NCBI RefSeq assembly: GCF_009727055.1
Contig: NC_052357.1
Location: 83,343,706-83,407,705 of the forward strand
DNA from: Benincasa hispida
Lineage: Eukaryota; Streptophyta; Magnoliopsida; Cucurbitales; Cucurbitaceae
Length of the DNA: 64,000 bases
Reading direction: 5' to 3'
A model generated the notes under the pieces. The model was not told the origin of the DNA and searched no databases. It was given only the letters and a program-made list of their open reading frames with translations. Every line of letters starts with the position of its first letter. The first letter of the stretch is position 1. This document shows, piece after piece, positions 11,852 to 23,577 of this stretch. A program made the translations under genes and the position numbers.

Positions 11852-13815
11852 TGTTGGGTTGTATGTTCTAAAACTCGCAGTTTGTAAACATTAAACATAT
11901 CTATTTTGCAATAAAGATGTTATTAAGATACATTCAGTAAAATTGTTGTTGAATAAGTAAACTGCACTTGTAAAAGTATAAATCCAATAAACTAAAGAAC
12001 CCTTAGCTATAGCATGAATACTTGAACCTTATATCTACACAAAAGTGGATCAAGTTTGAGTATATAGCTAAAACGGTTTATAAATATAGGAGTTGGAGGT
12101 ACTTTATCCTAAAAACACTATGAATGCGACCCACTTTGTATTTAAGACAAACGATGTGATCCTGAATCGTTCATATAGAGACATGTGATTGGGGGCATCT
12201 TATGAAAATGCAAAAAAAAATTGCATAAGACTGGACCACGATATAGTCACTTTTCTTTATAATACCATTTACTTTTCAAACTGACTGTTTCAATTTAATG
12301 AGCTAAAGTAAATTAATCTTGATCATGAGCTAACTATGAACTCTTGTTTATTCAGGATTATCCTTTAATCTGTATGGGTGATAGCGGCTCAACAGCGCCG
12401 ACTCAATAAGCCTCCTATTTTAGAGGTAACACCGGATAGATATCTGAAGACATAATCCTATAAGATAGAATTCGCTCATACTCGATTTCAGGGTAAGTAG
12501 ATAAGTTGTTCCCTTAAGTACTGACTCCTAGTCTTGAACAAGGGACCCTGCCCTCTCTATGACTGAGAGGGACTCGGTTTATTGGTAGGACCATAAACAA
12601 ATTATTCATTAATGGATCGGTAGAGACTTAAGGAGCAAGATGTATTACAGGGGTAAACTAATAATTTTAACCCAGTTGTAATTATGAACAACCTATGAAC
12701 AACTTACTAATCATGGTTAAATCATGTGGACAAAAATATATCTATAGTGATGAGAGTGCAACTACTGGGCTTCAATGGAGTATTTCGGAAGTTAATGAAT
12801 GTTGGTTAATTAGGTTAAAGAGTTTAGCCAGTTAATCTCGAATCGTTGGAGCTTGTGATTTGTAGGCCCATTAGGTCTCCTTACTAGCTCATATCAGACT
12901 AAACCTTATAACAGTGACGTGTGAGTTTAAAGTGTTCATGCTCAAATGTGGGAATAAATGTTAAATATATGCAATATATTTAACGACGTATCATTCAATT
13001 GGAAATTGAATGATAAAGAGAGAGTTGGAGATACTTAAATAAGATTTAAATATCAAAACTATGAATACGAATTCATTGGCATTAATGTTGGTTTAATAAT
13101 TGAATATTAAATTAAACTAATTAAATTGTTTAATTAATTATTTAAAATAATTTTGAATTAAATGGAATTAATCAAAGTTGGACAAAGTCAAATATTGACT
13201 TCACCATGATTTAAAGGTCAAAGATCAAAAGTTGACTTCACTAAGTGGAAAATTTCAAAATTAGTGAAAACATCCAACTTTTAATGAATTAGTAAGTAAT
13301 TCATTCTGCAAAGTATTGGTTCTACAAAATGTCACTTATTCCACTAAATTGAGTGCATTTTTTGAAGTGTTAAAATTTGGTTAACTCAATTTTGCATAAA
13401 TTACATGTAATTGCTCTATAAATAGGATGGATAGAAATTAATTCTTCTTGGCCATTTGGTGAGTTTCAAGTTGAAAAACAAATTCTTCTTGTCAACTTAA
13501 AGATTCTAAAAGAGCTTTAGAAATTAAGTCAATTCTCTCTCAATTTCTATACTAAATTTACCCCTACAAAGTTACTCATCGGATTCCACCATCCCATTCT
13601 AAAGCCGAAGAATAGTCTGAAAATCTCTTGTAGTGGCTCATAGCCGGTTCATGAGGAGATTGGAATGGAATTAGTGGTCAATTTAGAGCTATAAAGGTTG
13701 TAACTCAAACCCTAATTTCAAAATTATTTGCATGCATGTTTAATCTTTAAAATTAATGAAATTTAGAGTTCTTAAGATTCAATTTGTTTTCGCATGTGTG
13801 TTGTTTATTCTAACA
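11852..13815 (+). repeat. Copia-type LTR, complete
   Basis: It starts TGTTGGG after a polypurine tract and ends near 'tattctaaca' (13815), about 1964 bp. It shares the conserved first-kilobase block with the other Copia-type LTRs of the window but diverges strongly in its last ~800 bp, so it is a different family. A TATA-like 'tctataaatagg' at about 13415-13426 is a plausible LTR promoter. Confidence 0.72.
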
Positions 13816-15955
13816 ATTACAACCCAATATAATGTTTATACAACTCCATATCTAACTTAGATAACCTTAACTCCTAGGTTACAAAACTCATAAAGAGCAT
13901 ACTTTAATCCAGAAGTGTGGCTACAGTGTAGTAGACCTTGACCTCAACAGCACCCTGAAACTTCTCTTTTTAACTACCTAGGAAGAAAAACATAAAAGAA
14001 AAGAGTGAGCTAAAAGTCCAGTAAGTGGTAAACAAACTACAGGATCTCTTTCAACCGTTAAGAGCAAACGACTCAATAATAGCATATTAACACAATGAGG
14101 TCATTATTTAAACCTCAGGCTTGAATGTATCCATTTCCTACTATCTCTACACACAAGGTAGACAATTAAACATTTTCTCTTATGTGCACATAGCTCTACA
14201 CTATGTAGGCTCATAAGCTAGATCCATCGGTCCTCAACCATCCTACATGAGGTTCTTCCATAGGCTCAGGAGCTAGGTTTTACGACCCCCTGACCATCCT
14301 GTGAGATTCTGCCACAGGCTCAAGAACTAGGCCTTATGACCCCCCCCAACCATCCCATGCGGTGTATCCTTTATCACCATGCAAATTACATGTATGGAAA
14401 TTCACAATTACAACTAAAGACAACTCATAGTTTACTAGTAAGGTTTTCCCCTTCTTCGAAGTCTTTTGGTTTCCTGGTTCCTCCTTATATCTCGAGCCAA
14501 CTGCAACAGACGTGAAATTAGGCCTTGAAAAAACCTAGGACAACAGTGGTTGCAAGGTAGCCTTCCTCAGCACTAGTTGGATACATGGTTGCCTCCCCAG
14601 GCAAGTTGGACGCATGGTCCACCCTCTTAGTTGCATTTGCTGCCTTCTCAACTCATCTCAGACTCAGTTGGATGCCTGGACTTCTTTATGGACGCATGGC
14701 TAGTCCACTATAATACATAGCCTACCCTTAGAACCCTAACTCTCTCAAACACACCCCCTTTTTAATCTTATTTGAAAGAACTTTGAATTGTGAGGTGAAA
14801 TTAGGCTTCTTTGGGGTATTTATAGGCAACTTAGACCATCTTTGTCACTAACTCCAAGTCTCCAACGCATGACACCTCATTTTGCATGAAAATCCTAAGT
14901 GTCAACAGTATGCAAGGTCCAACACAAGGTTACTTGACACTTCATACTTGCATGCAAGACTTAGATGTCTACACCTTGCATAGACAAACGCATGCTACCC
15001 TCTAAGGTGTCAATCCAACACTTTGCATGCTCCACATTACACCTTGGGCGTCCACATCAAGCTTTGACACTTAGTCAAATTCATGTCATGTTGCCATTTA
15101 ACTTCCTAAGGTGTCCACCTCGAAGTTGGCCACCCCCTCTTTTGAAATTTGGTCCAACTAGTGTACGCATAACCTAATTCCTCATCCATCATGCGTCCAA
15201 TTGTGTCCATTCCTCAAAGTATGCATCCAACCACTTCATTTTCCACCCTCTATGCATCTAACATGCCCCTATTAGAGTGTGTGTCCAACGAGCTGTCTAA
15301 CACTTAGTCAAATTCTCAACTTGGACCTCTCAAGCATTCATTACCTCAGTACTATACGTCCAACTCTAGTTTTCTTACCTAGTTATGCATAGTTTAATGC
15401 ATGGTTGTCCATCACTTAACCATTTCTTCCTGTATGCGCTCACATAGCCTTAGACATCCCAAGATGATTCATCTTACTCTAACATGCATCCAAATGAATC
15501 TATTCTTGTCCAAGCATGCGTTCAAGACCCCTACAATTCCAATTATGCTTCCAACTCTAGGGTAACTCATCAAAATCTAAGCCTTTACTTCTAACATACT
15601 TAGTACATAATCCAAATTTCTTATTCTACCTTGGACTATGCGTTCACATTGTCTCTCAACACTTAGTCATTTTGTTATCCTTTATTTTCAGGCCAATTCT
15701 TGCCTTTAGGCTTCTCTAGGTTCAAAGCATATTTTGAACACTTAGCCAAAATTCTGACTCCAACCTAGTATCCCCCCAACACTTAGAAAATTTTCCCTAG
15801 GTACTACTATTTCCTCCAAAGCATAGTTCAAACTCTTAGTCAAAATCTTACGCTCCAAATTTTCAGCTTGCGTTCCAACTAAATATTCTTAATCCCAATG
15901 ATTATTTAATGATCTTTAAACTTAAGTGGAGGGAAAAGAAATCGAAGGCTTACAC
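13816..15955. repeat. Repeat-derived sequence, probably LTR fragments
   Basis: No gene was seen. Around 13980-14060 the 'gagtgagctaaaagtccagtaagtgg' stretch resembles 62670-62700 ('ggtgagctaaatgcccaacgagtg'), which suggests a shared LTR family lying in reverse. From about 14540 to 15900 short words such as 'gcatg', 'gcgtccaac' and 'aacacttagtcaaa' recur at irregular spacing. An open frame at 14965-15177 is made of these words and is not credible as a gene. Confidence 0.4.
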
Positions 15956-15959
15956 ATGT

Positions 15960-16530
15960 CTTACTTCAAGTATATATTAATTAATGTCTAACATACTTAT
16001 ATTTTATATATGATATACGATGGATGAACTTAGAATATCATGCTTATAAGATGAAACACGTGGTATACTTCAAAATAATTTACTAATTGAACGTTGATTA
16101 TTTTTAGGCATACTGTAAATACACTTTGAATGTTGATTGGTATTAGATATACTGCTGATATGCTCATGTTTTACTTCAAATATTTATTGAATTGATGTTT
16201 GATATACTTATGGTTTATATTTGATATACTATGGATATACTTGAAATATCGTGCTTACAAAACAAAACACACATGTTTTACTCAAAAATAAGTTACTGAT
16301 AGAATCTTGATTGATGTTAGATATATTGTTGATATACTCATATCTTACTTCAAGTATCTACTGATTGATGTCTAATACACTTATGTCTTATATCTAATAT
16401 ATTGTTGATATATTTGCAATATCATACTTATAAAATGAAACATGCATGTTTTCCTTCAAAATATGTTTAAAGATTGAATGTTGATTGATGTTAGATATAT
16501 TGTTGATACACTTGAAATTACTATTGATAT
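15960..16530. repeat. Degenerate tandem repeat, ~175-210 bp unit
   Basis: About three units begin with 'ttacttcaa(g/a)tat' at 15960, 16171 and 16345. Each runs through 'gatatact', 'aatatc(g/a)t(g/a)cttataaaatgaaaca' and 'gttgattgatgttagatata'. The units are diverged and differ in length by internal deletion. There is no coding potential. Confidence 0.75.
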
Positions 16531-17815
16531 ACCAAATTTAAAGTAAACATAAATATTAAAACTTGATTTGAATTTAAATTTAAATTTGGTATATTAGTTA
16601 TAAATATGACATACCTTAATTTAAAACAAAAAACAGATTGATTCGTCAAAATCTAAATCGGAGAAAAAAAATATTAAATCGAACAAAATAATATTAAAAA
16701 GAAACACAAATATCTCCTATAGTTGAACAAACAAATAATAAATGAAAAAAGAATCGAACAAAAATACAATATATGGTGAAGATGAAAAAAATTGACATGT
16801 TATTAAATTTTTAAAAATAAAATACATGTTAATTAAAGAGAGAAGAAAAATGATCAAAATAAAAGACATAAGATTCAGAAATTAAAAATAAATTAGTTTA
16901 AAAAAGTACACCTAAAATGATGTACATTAGTATTTACTGCTACCAAAAGCTGAAATCGAGAGGAAAAATAGGAATTAAAAACGTGGTTAAAAAGGAAAAA
17001 ATCGGCATGCATAATAAACAAAATTAAAAGTTTTTTTTCTTTCTTTATCATGTGTGTAATTATGAAAAGAAGAAATACATGCTTGCTATTTAAGAATTCA
17101 TATGTCTGGATTTGAGATAGAATTGAGTTCATATGTCTGTATTTAGAATAAAGTTGAGTTGGAATATCCAGTACAATTTTTTGAACTCTAAATAATATTC
17201 CTTTATGATGACTATTTTAGTATTGAAATTTTTTTATTCAATAATTCTATCCATGTTTGTGTTAGATAGATTATGAATTACAAGTTTTCTTTTAATTTTT
17301 AAATTTTTTCTTTCTTTCTTTTTTCTTTTGGAAAATCAAAGAAAAATCAAAAGTTTTTATTCCTAATTTTTCTCTATGAATTTCATCCTCATCTTTTTTT
17401 TCTTCTTCCTCCTGGTATTGCTATGTATTTCTACTTTGTCATGAATTTTTTTAATTGAATCTCCGTCACCATCTTAGCGGTCAATGAATTGTCATCACAT
17501 TTCTTGTCAAAAAAATGTTTCAAGAAAAAAATCTCCATTTTATACTTTTTTTTTATTATGTGTTACATACTATTTAACTACATACATGTTTTTCCAAATA
17601 TTAGTATCACTCATTTGATATGTGAATTTAGTTAAATAAAAATATATTTTACAAATTTCTACATATAAATATCGCATTTAATGTAGACAATACTATTATT
17701 TATATAATAAACAACCTTAAAACATACTTTAACAATCATCAGTCTTATAATAATAAAAAGTGATTGCCGAAGTTGATTATCGAAAATGATTTTCGTTAAA
17801 GTTTGTAGTTGGGAG
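16531..17815. other. AT-rich stretch, no gene seen
   Basis: It holds only short open frames in AT-rich sequence and homopolymer runs. A 'gaattcatatgtctg(g/t)attt' duplication occurs near 17093-17145. Nothing identifiable as a gene. Confidence 0.6.
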
Positions 17816-18340
17816 TAGCTGTTGGAACCTGAAGTTGTTCGCATGAATGTGGTAGTGGAGTTGGTAGCCGAAATTTGTCATCGAATGTGGTTTTTGGAAT
17901 CCAAAGTTGGTCACACAAAGGAGGTTGTCGAAGTTGATTATTGGAGATGCTTTTCGCGGAAGTTTGTAGTCAGAGGTGGTTGTCGGAGCTCGAAGATGAT
18001 GAAGGTGGTATTGGAATTGGTTGCCAGAGTTTTGTCGTCAGAGATGGTTGTCGAAGTCTAGAGTTAATCATCAGAGTTGGTCGCTTGAAGGTGGTTATTG
18101 TCAAAGTTTGTAGTTGAAAGTGGTGGTCAAAGCCTACGAAGGTGGTTGTCAAAGATGGTTATCGAAGTTTGTTGTCGAAGGTGCTTGCCGAGTCCGTCGG
18201 AGTTGGTCGCGCGAAGGTGGTCGTCGAAATTAGATCACAAAAGTTGTCATCAGATGTGGTTGTCGAAACTCAAAATTGATCATTGGAGTTGGTCGTCGAA
18301 GTTTTCGTCAGTTATGGTTGTCGAAACCCAGAGTTTCTTC
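17816..18340. repeat. Degenerate GTTGTCGAAG-type minisatellite
   Basis: The segment is richer in G than its surroundings and is built from variants of 'gttggtcg(c/t)(c/g)gaaggtgg(t)tgtcgaagt'. Both strands have open frames here, but they are low-complexity products of the repeat. A similar word set in the opposite orientation occurs at 23180-23539. Confidence 0.6.
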
Positions 18341-18929
18341 CCATATTGTGGCAATGATAGTCGTCGACAATGGCCGATGGGTAGAGTCATTGAAAACATT
18401 GGAAGAAGGAGAGTTGGGATGAGTTGGTAAAATATACCAACTTAACTATACCAACATTTAAAGTTTGTGGGCTAAACATTGAGTTGGTATATTATACCAA
18501 TTAAATTCAAATCAACTCATGTTTGTGAGTCAAACATCTCCTAATAAATAAGTTAATTTTAGAAAGTATCAAACTGGCCAAAAAAAAATTCAATTTTATT
18601 GACCAAGTACGCGCAATTGCAAATTTAAAAACCAATTAAATACTTCTATTTAACATTAATTTATCAAAAAAAGTTGTATTTACAAGTTAAACACTAAGGT
18701 CTAAAGTTCAAATCTTGCTAACGAATTTTTGTGCAATTAAAATCATTTACATTAATGACATCTTACAAGTTCCAACTGATATCAATTTATATTTTTCATT
18801 TAAAATAAGATATTTGTAATAAATAGTAAAATAGGGGGAAAATGTAAAAAATTATCTTGACTAGTCAATTTCTTATTTTTTTTCAAATTTCCAGTTTCAT
18901 CCTCTCTTGTCTTGTTGCACACCTTCTTT

Positions 18930-19165
18930 CATCTTTTTATTTTCTTTCTTTTCTTTGATTTTTGCTTCTTTTCTTTTTTATTTTCCTTCCCTTTCTTTTT
19001 TTAATTTTCTTTCATTTCTTTGGTTTTTGTTTTTGTTTTTTTTAATTTTCTTTCATTTATCTGGTTTTTGTTTTTGTTTTTTTAATTTTCTTTCCTTTCT
19101 CCAATTTTTGCTTCTTCCCTTTTTTTTCAAAAAAATAATCTTTCCTTTATCCAATTTTTGCTTCT
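18930..19165. repeat. T-rich tandem repeat, ~50 bp unit
   Basis: About four units of 'tttttaattttctttcatttctttggtttttgttttt' occur with small changes. The open frame across it encodes only Phe/Leu-rich low-complexity sequence and is not a gene. Confidence 0.75.
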
Positions 19166-19714
19166 TTCATTTTTTCATAAGATTTATAAGGCTGAATTTC
19201 GTACCCAATACTTGAAAGTACCCCATTCATAAGTGAATTAACACCAACAAACCAATCATCCAGTTTGATTATTATAACGAAACATTAAATATAAATAGCA
19301 AATGAAAATGGATTTGAAAGATACTATTTTTTTTAATCCACAAATTTGCACCATTTTTAGAAACATTTCATAAAAGTTTGAAATAAGAAATGAGAATAGT
19401 TATTAAACAAGTTTATTTCTCAAAAAATAAAAAATGTGAATGATATCAAATAGGTCAAAAGTCTTTTTCTTTTTATAGGACTTTAAGAGTATGATGTCTA
19501 TCAGAAATAAACTTGAAAAAATAGCATAGATGGCCCAAAATGAAGAGCACAAATTGAAATATTTGTGTACCATAATATTTGTTTACAAGATTAAACAAAG
19601 AAGAAGAGTTTGGTTTGGTTATTCATTGTTTTTACGAAAGTGCCCTTGAGAGGTATCGAAAAGAAAAGGGACTGCATGAATGTTTGAAAATGATAAGGAA
19701 AGGGACAATAAGGT
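19166..19714. other. Intergenic, no gene seen
   Basis: AT-rich sequence without credible open frames or recognisable elements, leading into the palindromic repeat region. Confidence 0.5.
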
Positions 19715-20273
19715 GGTTAGTTGCTATCATTGATAGAAGCTAACACTGATAGCACATTATCGATGATAGAAGCTACCACTGATAGCATGTTATCGATGAT
19801 AGAAGCTACCACTGATAGCATGTTATTAGTGATAGAGAGCTATCACTGATAGCATGATATCAATGAGATCATTGATATCATGATATTAGTGACATCATTG
19901 ATAGCATCTTATCAATGATGTTATCAGTGAAAGAAGCTATCACTGATAACCACGATATAAGTGATATTAGTGATATTGGTGATAAAAGTTAGGTGACATC
20001 TATATATCGAGTTTTTTTGAAATTTCATAACTAGTTATAGAAGTCTATCATTGCTAGCCTTAAGTGTTAATATTTCAAGGTTAACTCTAATTGATGAAAG
20101 TCTATCAGTGATAGCGGTTGATAACTGCAATCAGTGATAGCCACAATATAAGATTATTAGTAATAGCTATTGTATTAATCTTTCAAAGTTGATAGTCATT
20201 TATGAAAGTCTATTAGTGATAGCCACTTATAGTTTTCCATCACTAGTATAGTTCACTCTTTCAAAGTTATTGG
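19715..20273. repeat. Palindromic TATCA-s-TGATAG repeat tract
   Basis: It is a dense run of words derived from the palindromic 13-mer CTATCA(C/G)TGATAG ('gatagaagctaccactgatagcatgttatcgatgatag' and variants). The same family resumes at 22133-22405 on the far side of the LTR at 20274, so that LTR has split one tract. Repeats of this type are common in cucurbit DNA (from general knowledge, not checked here). Confidence 0.75.
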
Positions 20274-22132
20274 TATTGGGATTGATGTCTTAAATCTTTT
20301 GTATTCTCGTAGTTTGTAAACATTGTATAAACAAGTTGTTATTAATAAAATAATTGTTATTTTATAAGCATGTATTCAATCCAATAAACTAAAGATCCTA
20401 GGTTATTTTATGTTATTTAAACAAGTATATAGAGAAATACAGATAGATCTTGTTTAAATAATAACCTAAATGGTCTGTAGTAGATGGATAAGGATGGATG
20501 CCCTATCCTGGTGACACTACTGATACGTCCCGCTTTGTAAGTGTTACAAGTGTTGTAAAGTGTTACAAATGATCTAATCCTAATCATTCATGTGGAGACA
20601 CGTGAGCAGGGTATCCTATACAAAGAGTTTGTATAAGACCGGACCACGAAATGATTAGTCTCATTATATAACGTTGTTAATAATAGACTTACATTTCACT
20701 AAGATGACCATAGGTGACATAATATGGATCCTAAGTGAGTTATGAACTCCTACTCATAAAGGCAGTCCTTTGATTTGTATGGGTGAGAGTGACCAGACTA
20801 CCAACTCAATAAGCCTACCATTTTGGGGATTCGTCTGACTAGGGAGCTGGAAACACAATTGCACAAGACAGAATTCACTCATTCCCTGAGTTATTCTTTT
20901 AAAGGCTGATTCTGGGGCTTGAACGTAGTGGTCACACTCTCTCCTGGTCCGAGAAGGACTTGGTCATGGTTGGACTATGGCTTATTGTTCATTAGAGCAA
21001 CCAGTGGTACTTAAGGAGTTAAATGTAACTACAGGGGCAAAACGATAATTTTGGCCTAGTTGTATTTACGAGCAATTTGTGAAGAGTCATCGCGTTGTTG
21101 ATTAGTTATATCCAATGGATACAGAAACATATCTGTAGTGCGAAAAGTGCAGCTCTGGTCTTTAGTAGAATGATCAATAGTTAATGAAATTGGGTAATTT
21201 AATTAAAGAGTTTAATTAATTATCCAAGTATAATTAGAGTTTCAATCTACAGATCCATAAGGTCCCTTCTATAGCTCAACAGGGATTTAATTGAGAATTA
21301 ATATTAGATTAATCTGAAGTGTTCAAATTAATTGAAGAAATTAATTATATACGATATAATCAATTAATATAATGTATTTGACACATTATGATATAAGGTA
21401 ATATGAGAGGAATTTGAATATGATTCAAATTATATGGATGAGATTCATATAAGTAATTTAGTGTAAATATGATTTATATTAAATGTCATGTATAGTTAAG
21501 AGAAAATAAATCTATAGGTTATATTGTATTTGATATAATATGTAACGATAGATTATGTGTTATATGGGATATAACATATAATTGATATACATATAATAAG
21601 GTTGTTATTATATGTATAATTATAATTATTATTAACTAAATTAATATTATTTTAATTAAAGGGAGGGAGTTGTAACCCAACCCATACGTGTAGTATGTGG
21701 GAGTTATGGAATGAGTGGGTCACTTCTTCATCTCTCTCCTTAGATTCCTGGGAGAACTGTTCTAAAAAATCACACAGAAAGGTTCTCTGAAAAATCCTCT
21801 CATTCCCTCTTCCAAATCAAAGACAGAGCCCACAACTTCTATCAATTCTCAGCCCTAGAGAATACAGAAGGCTTCATTTGTGGTGGTGTCCCAATTAGAA
21901 GAATAGATCGTGATATGTTCGAGGGAAATCTTGAAGAATTGTTCTTCAAAGGTAAGTCTTTCTTCTCCATTTTCCCTTTTGAATAGCATATTGTAAATTT
22001 AATTTTAAGGCATAATTTGTTTTCTTTTAATTCAGTAATTTCATAAATTTTTTGAAAAACGAAATTTGGATCGATCCCCACTTTCCGCTGCGAAAACCTT
22101 CAATGGTTTTCCATTCGATTGGTTTTCTTTCA
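20274..22132 (+). repeat. Copia-type LTR, probably solo
   Basis: It starts TATTGGGATTGATGTC (a TG to TA change from the TGTTGGG start at 7025) and ends near ...TTTTCTTTCA. About the first kilobase parallels the 3' LTR at 7025 step by step: 'gacactac(t)gatacg', 'gaccataggtgacat', 'gaactcctactca', 'ttgatttgtatgggtgagagtg', 'gcttgaacgtagtggtcaca', 'cataaggtccc'. No pol or second LTR is nearby. It lies inside the TATCAGTGATAG tract. Exact ends and target duplication are not clear. Confidence 0.75.
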
Positions 22133-22405
22133 ATGTTGATAACTACTTATAAAAGTCTATCATTGATAGCCACTAATAGCCTTAACTACTAATATTTTAA
22201 GGTTGATGTCAATTGATGAAAGTGTTTCGATGATAGCCACTGATAATTGATAGCAAATTAAAAGCTAATGTTTCAACATTGTATTAATTTTTCTCAAATT
22301 GAAAGCTACCACTGATAGCAACTATTAGTGATAACAGTTGAAAGTAGCTTGACTATCACTAATAGTTGCTATCAGTGATAGCTTTCAATTTGAGAAAATT
22401 GGGAA
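22133..22405. repeat. Palindromic repeat tract, continued, with hairpin
   Basis: The tract continues that at 19715-20273. It ends in a long inverted repeat: arms 22289-22333 and 22354-22398, 45 nt each with one mismatch, around a 20-nt loop. The transcript of either strand would fold into a stable hairpin. Confidence 0.85.
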
Positions 22406-22637
22406 GGAGTGACCAAAATGGTGGCTAGGTGTGGGCTTTTTATCTTTTACCATTTTTGTTCTATATATACAATTATTTTGTCATTATACTACATATTCTA
22501 TTATTTTGTGAATTCCATTTATACAATTAGCCCTTCAAAATAATGAAAATTCGAAGGAAGATAATGATATGGTAGTCCTTGAAAACACTGAAAAGAATAT
22601 TTTAATTTTTTAAAATTTTAAAAATTAGAATTATTTA

Positions 22638-22917
22638 GGCCCCGTTTGATAATCATTTAGTTCTTTGTTTTTTATTTTTGTAAACCTATTTCCTCTCAAT
22701 TTGTCACAATCTAACAATGATTGAATTCTTCGCCAAATTTCAAAAACAAAAACAACTTTTTAGAAGCTACTTTTTTTAGTCTTCAAACTTTGACCTAATT
22801 TTTTAAATCATTGGTAAAAGTAGATAACTAAAGAAGAAATTTGGAGGTGGAAGTAATGTCTATAAGCTTAATTTTAAAAAACAAAAACAAAAAATCAAAT
22901 GATTACCAAATGAGGTC
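22638..22917. mobile_element. MITE, ~280 bp
   Basis: It is AT-rich and non-coding. Its ends are inverted over 21 bp with four mismatches: GGCCCCGTTTGATAATCATTT at 22638 and the complement of AAATGATTACCAAATGAGGTC at 22897-22917. The ends resemble widespread hAT-like plant miniature elements (inference). No clear target duplication was seen. Confidence 0.7.
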
Positions 22918-23179
22918 TTCTTAGTTACGTCTTAAATGTGCTCTAAAAAGAACTATGCCTTCAAATCAAAACAACTAGCAAAAATGGGTTTGGCATATTA
23001 GAAGCACAAATCTCTTGGAGGGTGTTTGTTTCAAGGGTTGGGATTGGATGGGTTAGGCTTAGCATCTTAAGCCCAATCCTTGTTTGGGCATGGATTTCGC
23101 TTCCTACATCCTTTTCCCATGGGTTTGAATAGTGTTTACTATCCAAAGCCATGGGTTACCTCTCCCCTTTTTTTTTTCT

Positions 23180-23539
23180 AATTCAATCTAGGAAGTGCGC
23201 CAGTCAACCTCCGGACACCACCTTCAGTGACTACCGTGGCCAACTCCAACGAATGTTGCCGGTCAACTTTGGCACCACCTTCGACGACCGCCACTGAAAA
23301 ACTCCGACCCCCACCTCCGACAACCGCCACCGACCAACTCCGATCGCCACCTCCTACAACCGTCATTGGCCAACTCTGATCGCCACCTCGTCGATTGCCA
23401 TCAACCAACTCTGGCCACCACCTTGGTGACCGTCGTCAACCAACCTCTAGTCGCCATTGGCCAATTTCGACCACCATCGGCCAATCTTTGGCAACCCCCT
23501 TCCCCCACTGGCACAATTCTGACCACAACTCTACTGGCC
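23180..23539. repeat. GC-rich minisatellite, ~45 bp unit
   Basis: Degenerate units of 'cgaccaccgccac(t/c)g(a)ccaactccgatcgccacctc' translate on the minus strand to repeating VVGGGDRSWSVA-like peptides. The composition is unlike the flanks, and the tract stops exactly at the adapter sequence at 23540. The open frames are products of the repeat, not genes. Confidence 0.65.
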
Positions 23540-23577
23540 CTGTCTCTTATACACATCTAGATGTGTATAAGAGACAG
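23540..23577. other. Sequencing adapter (Nextera mate-pair junction)
   Basis: The 19-bp Tn5 mosaic end CTGTCTCTTATACACATCT is followed at once by its reverse complement. This 38-bp perfect palindrome is the known junction adapter of Nextera mate-pair libraries. It is artificial sequence left in the assembly, not part of the genome. Sequence to its left and right may not be neighbours in the plant. Translations across it give the telltale peptides LSLIHI and VSYTHLDVYKRQ seen in contaminated databases. Confidence 0.97.

Noticed and set aside
19715..20273. CRISPR-like array from regularly repeated words
   Set aside because: This is plant nuclear DNA; the words are degenerate palindromes without unique spacers of constant length.
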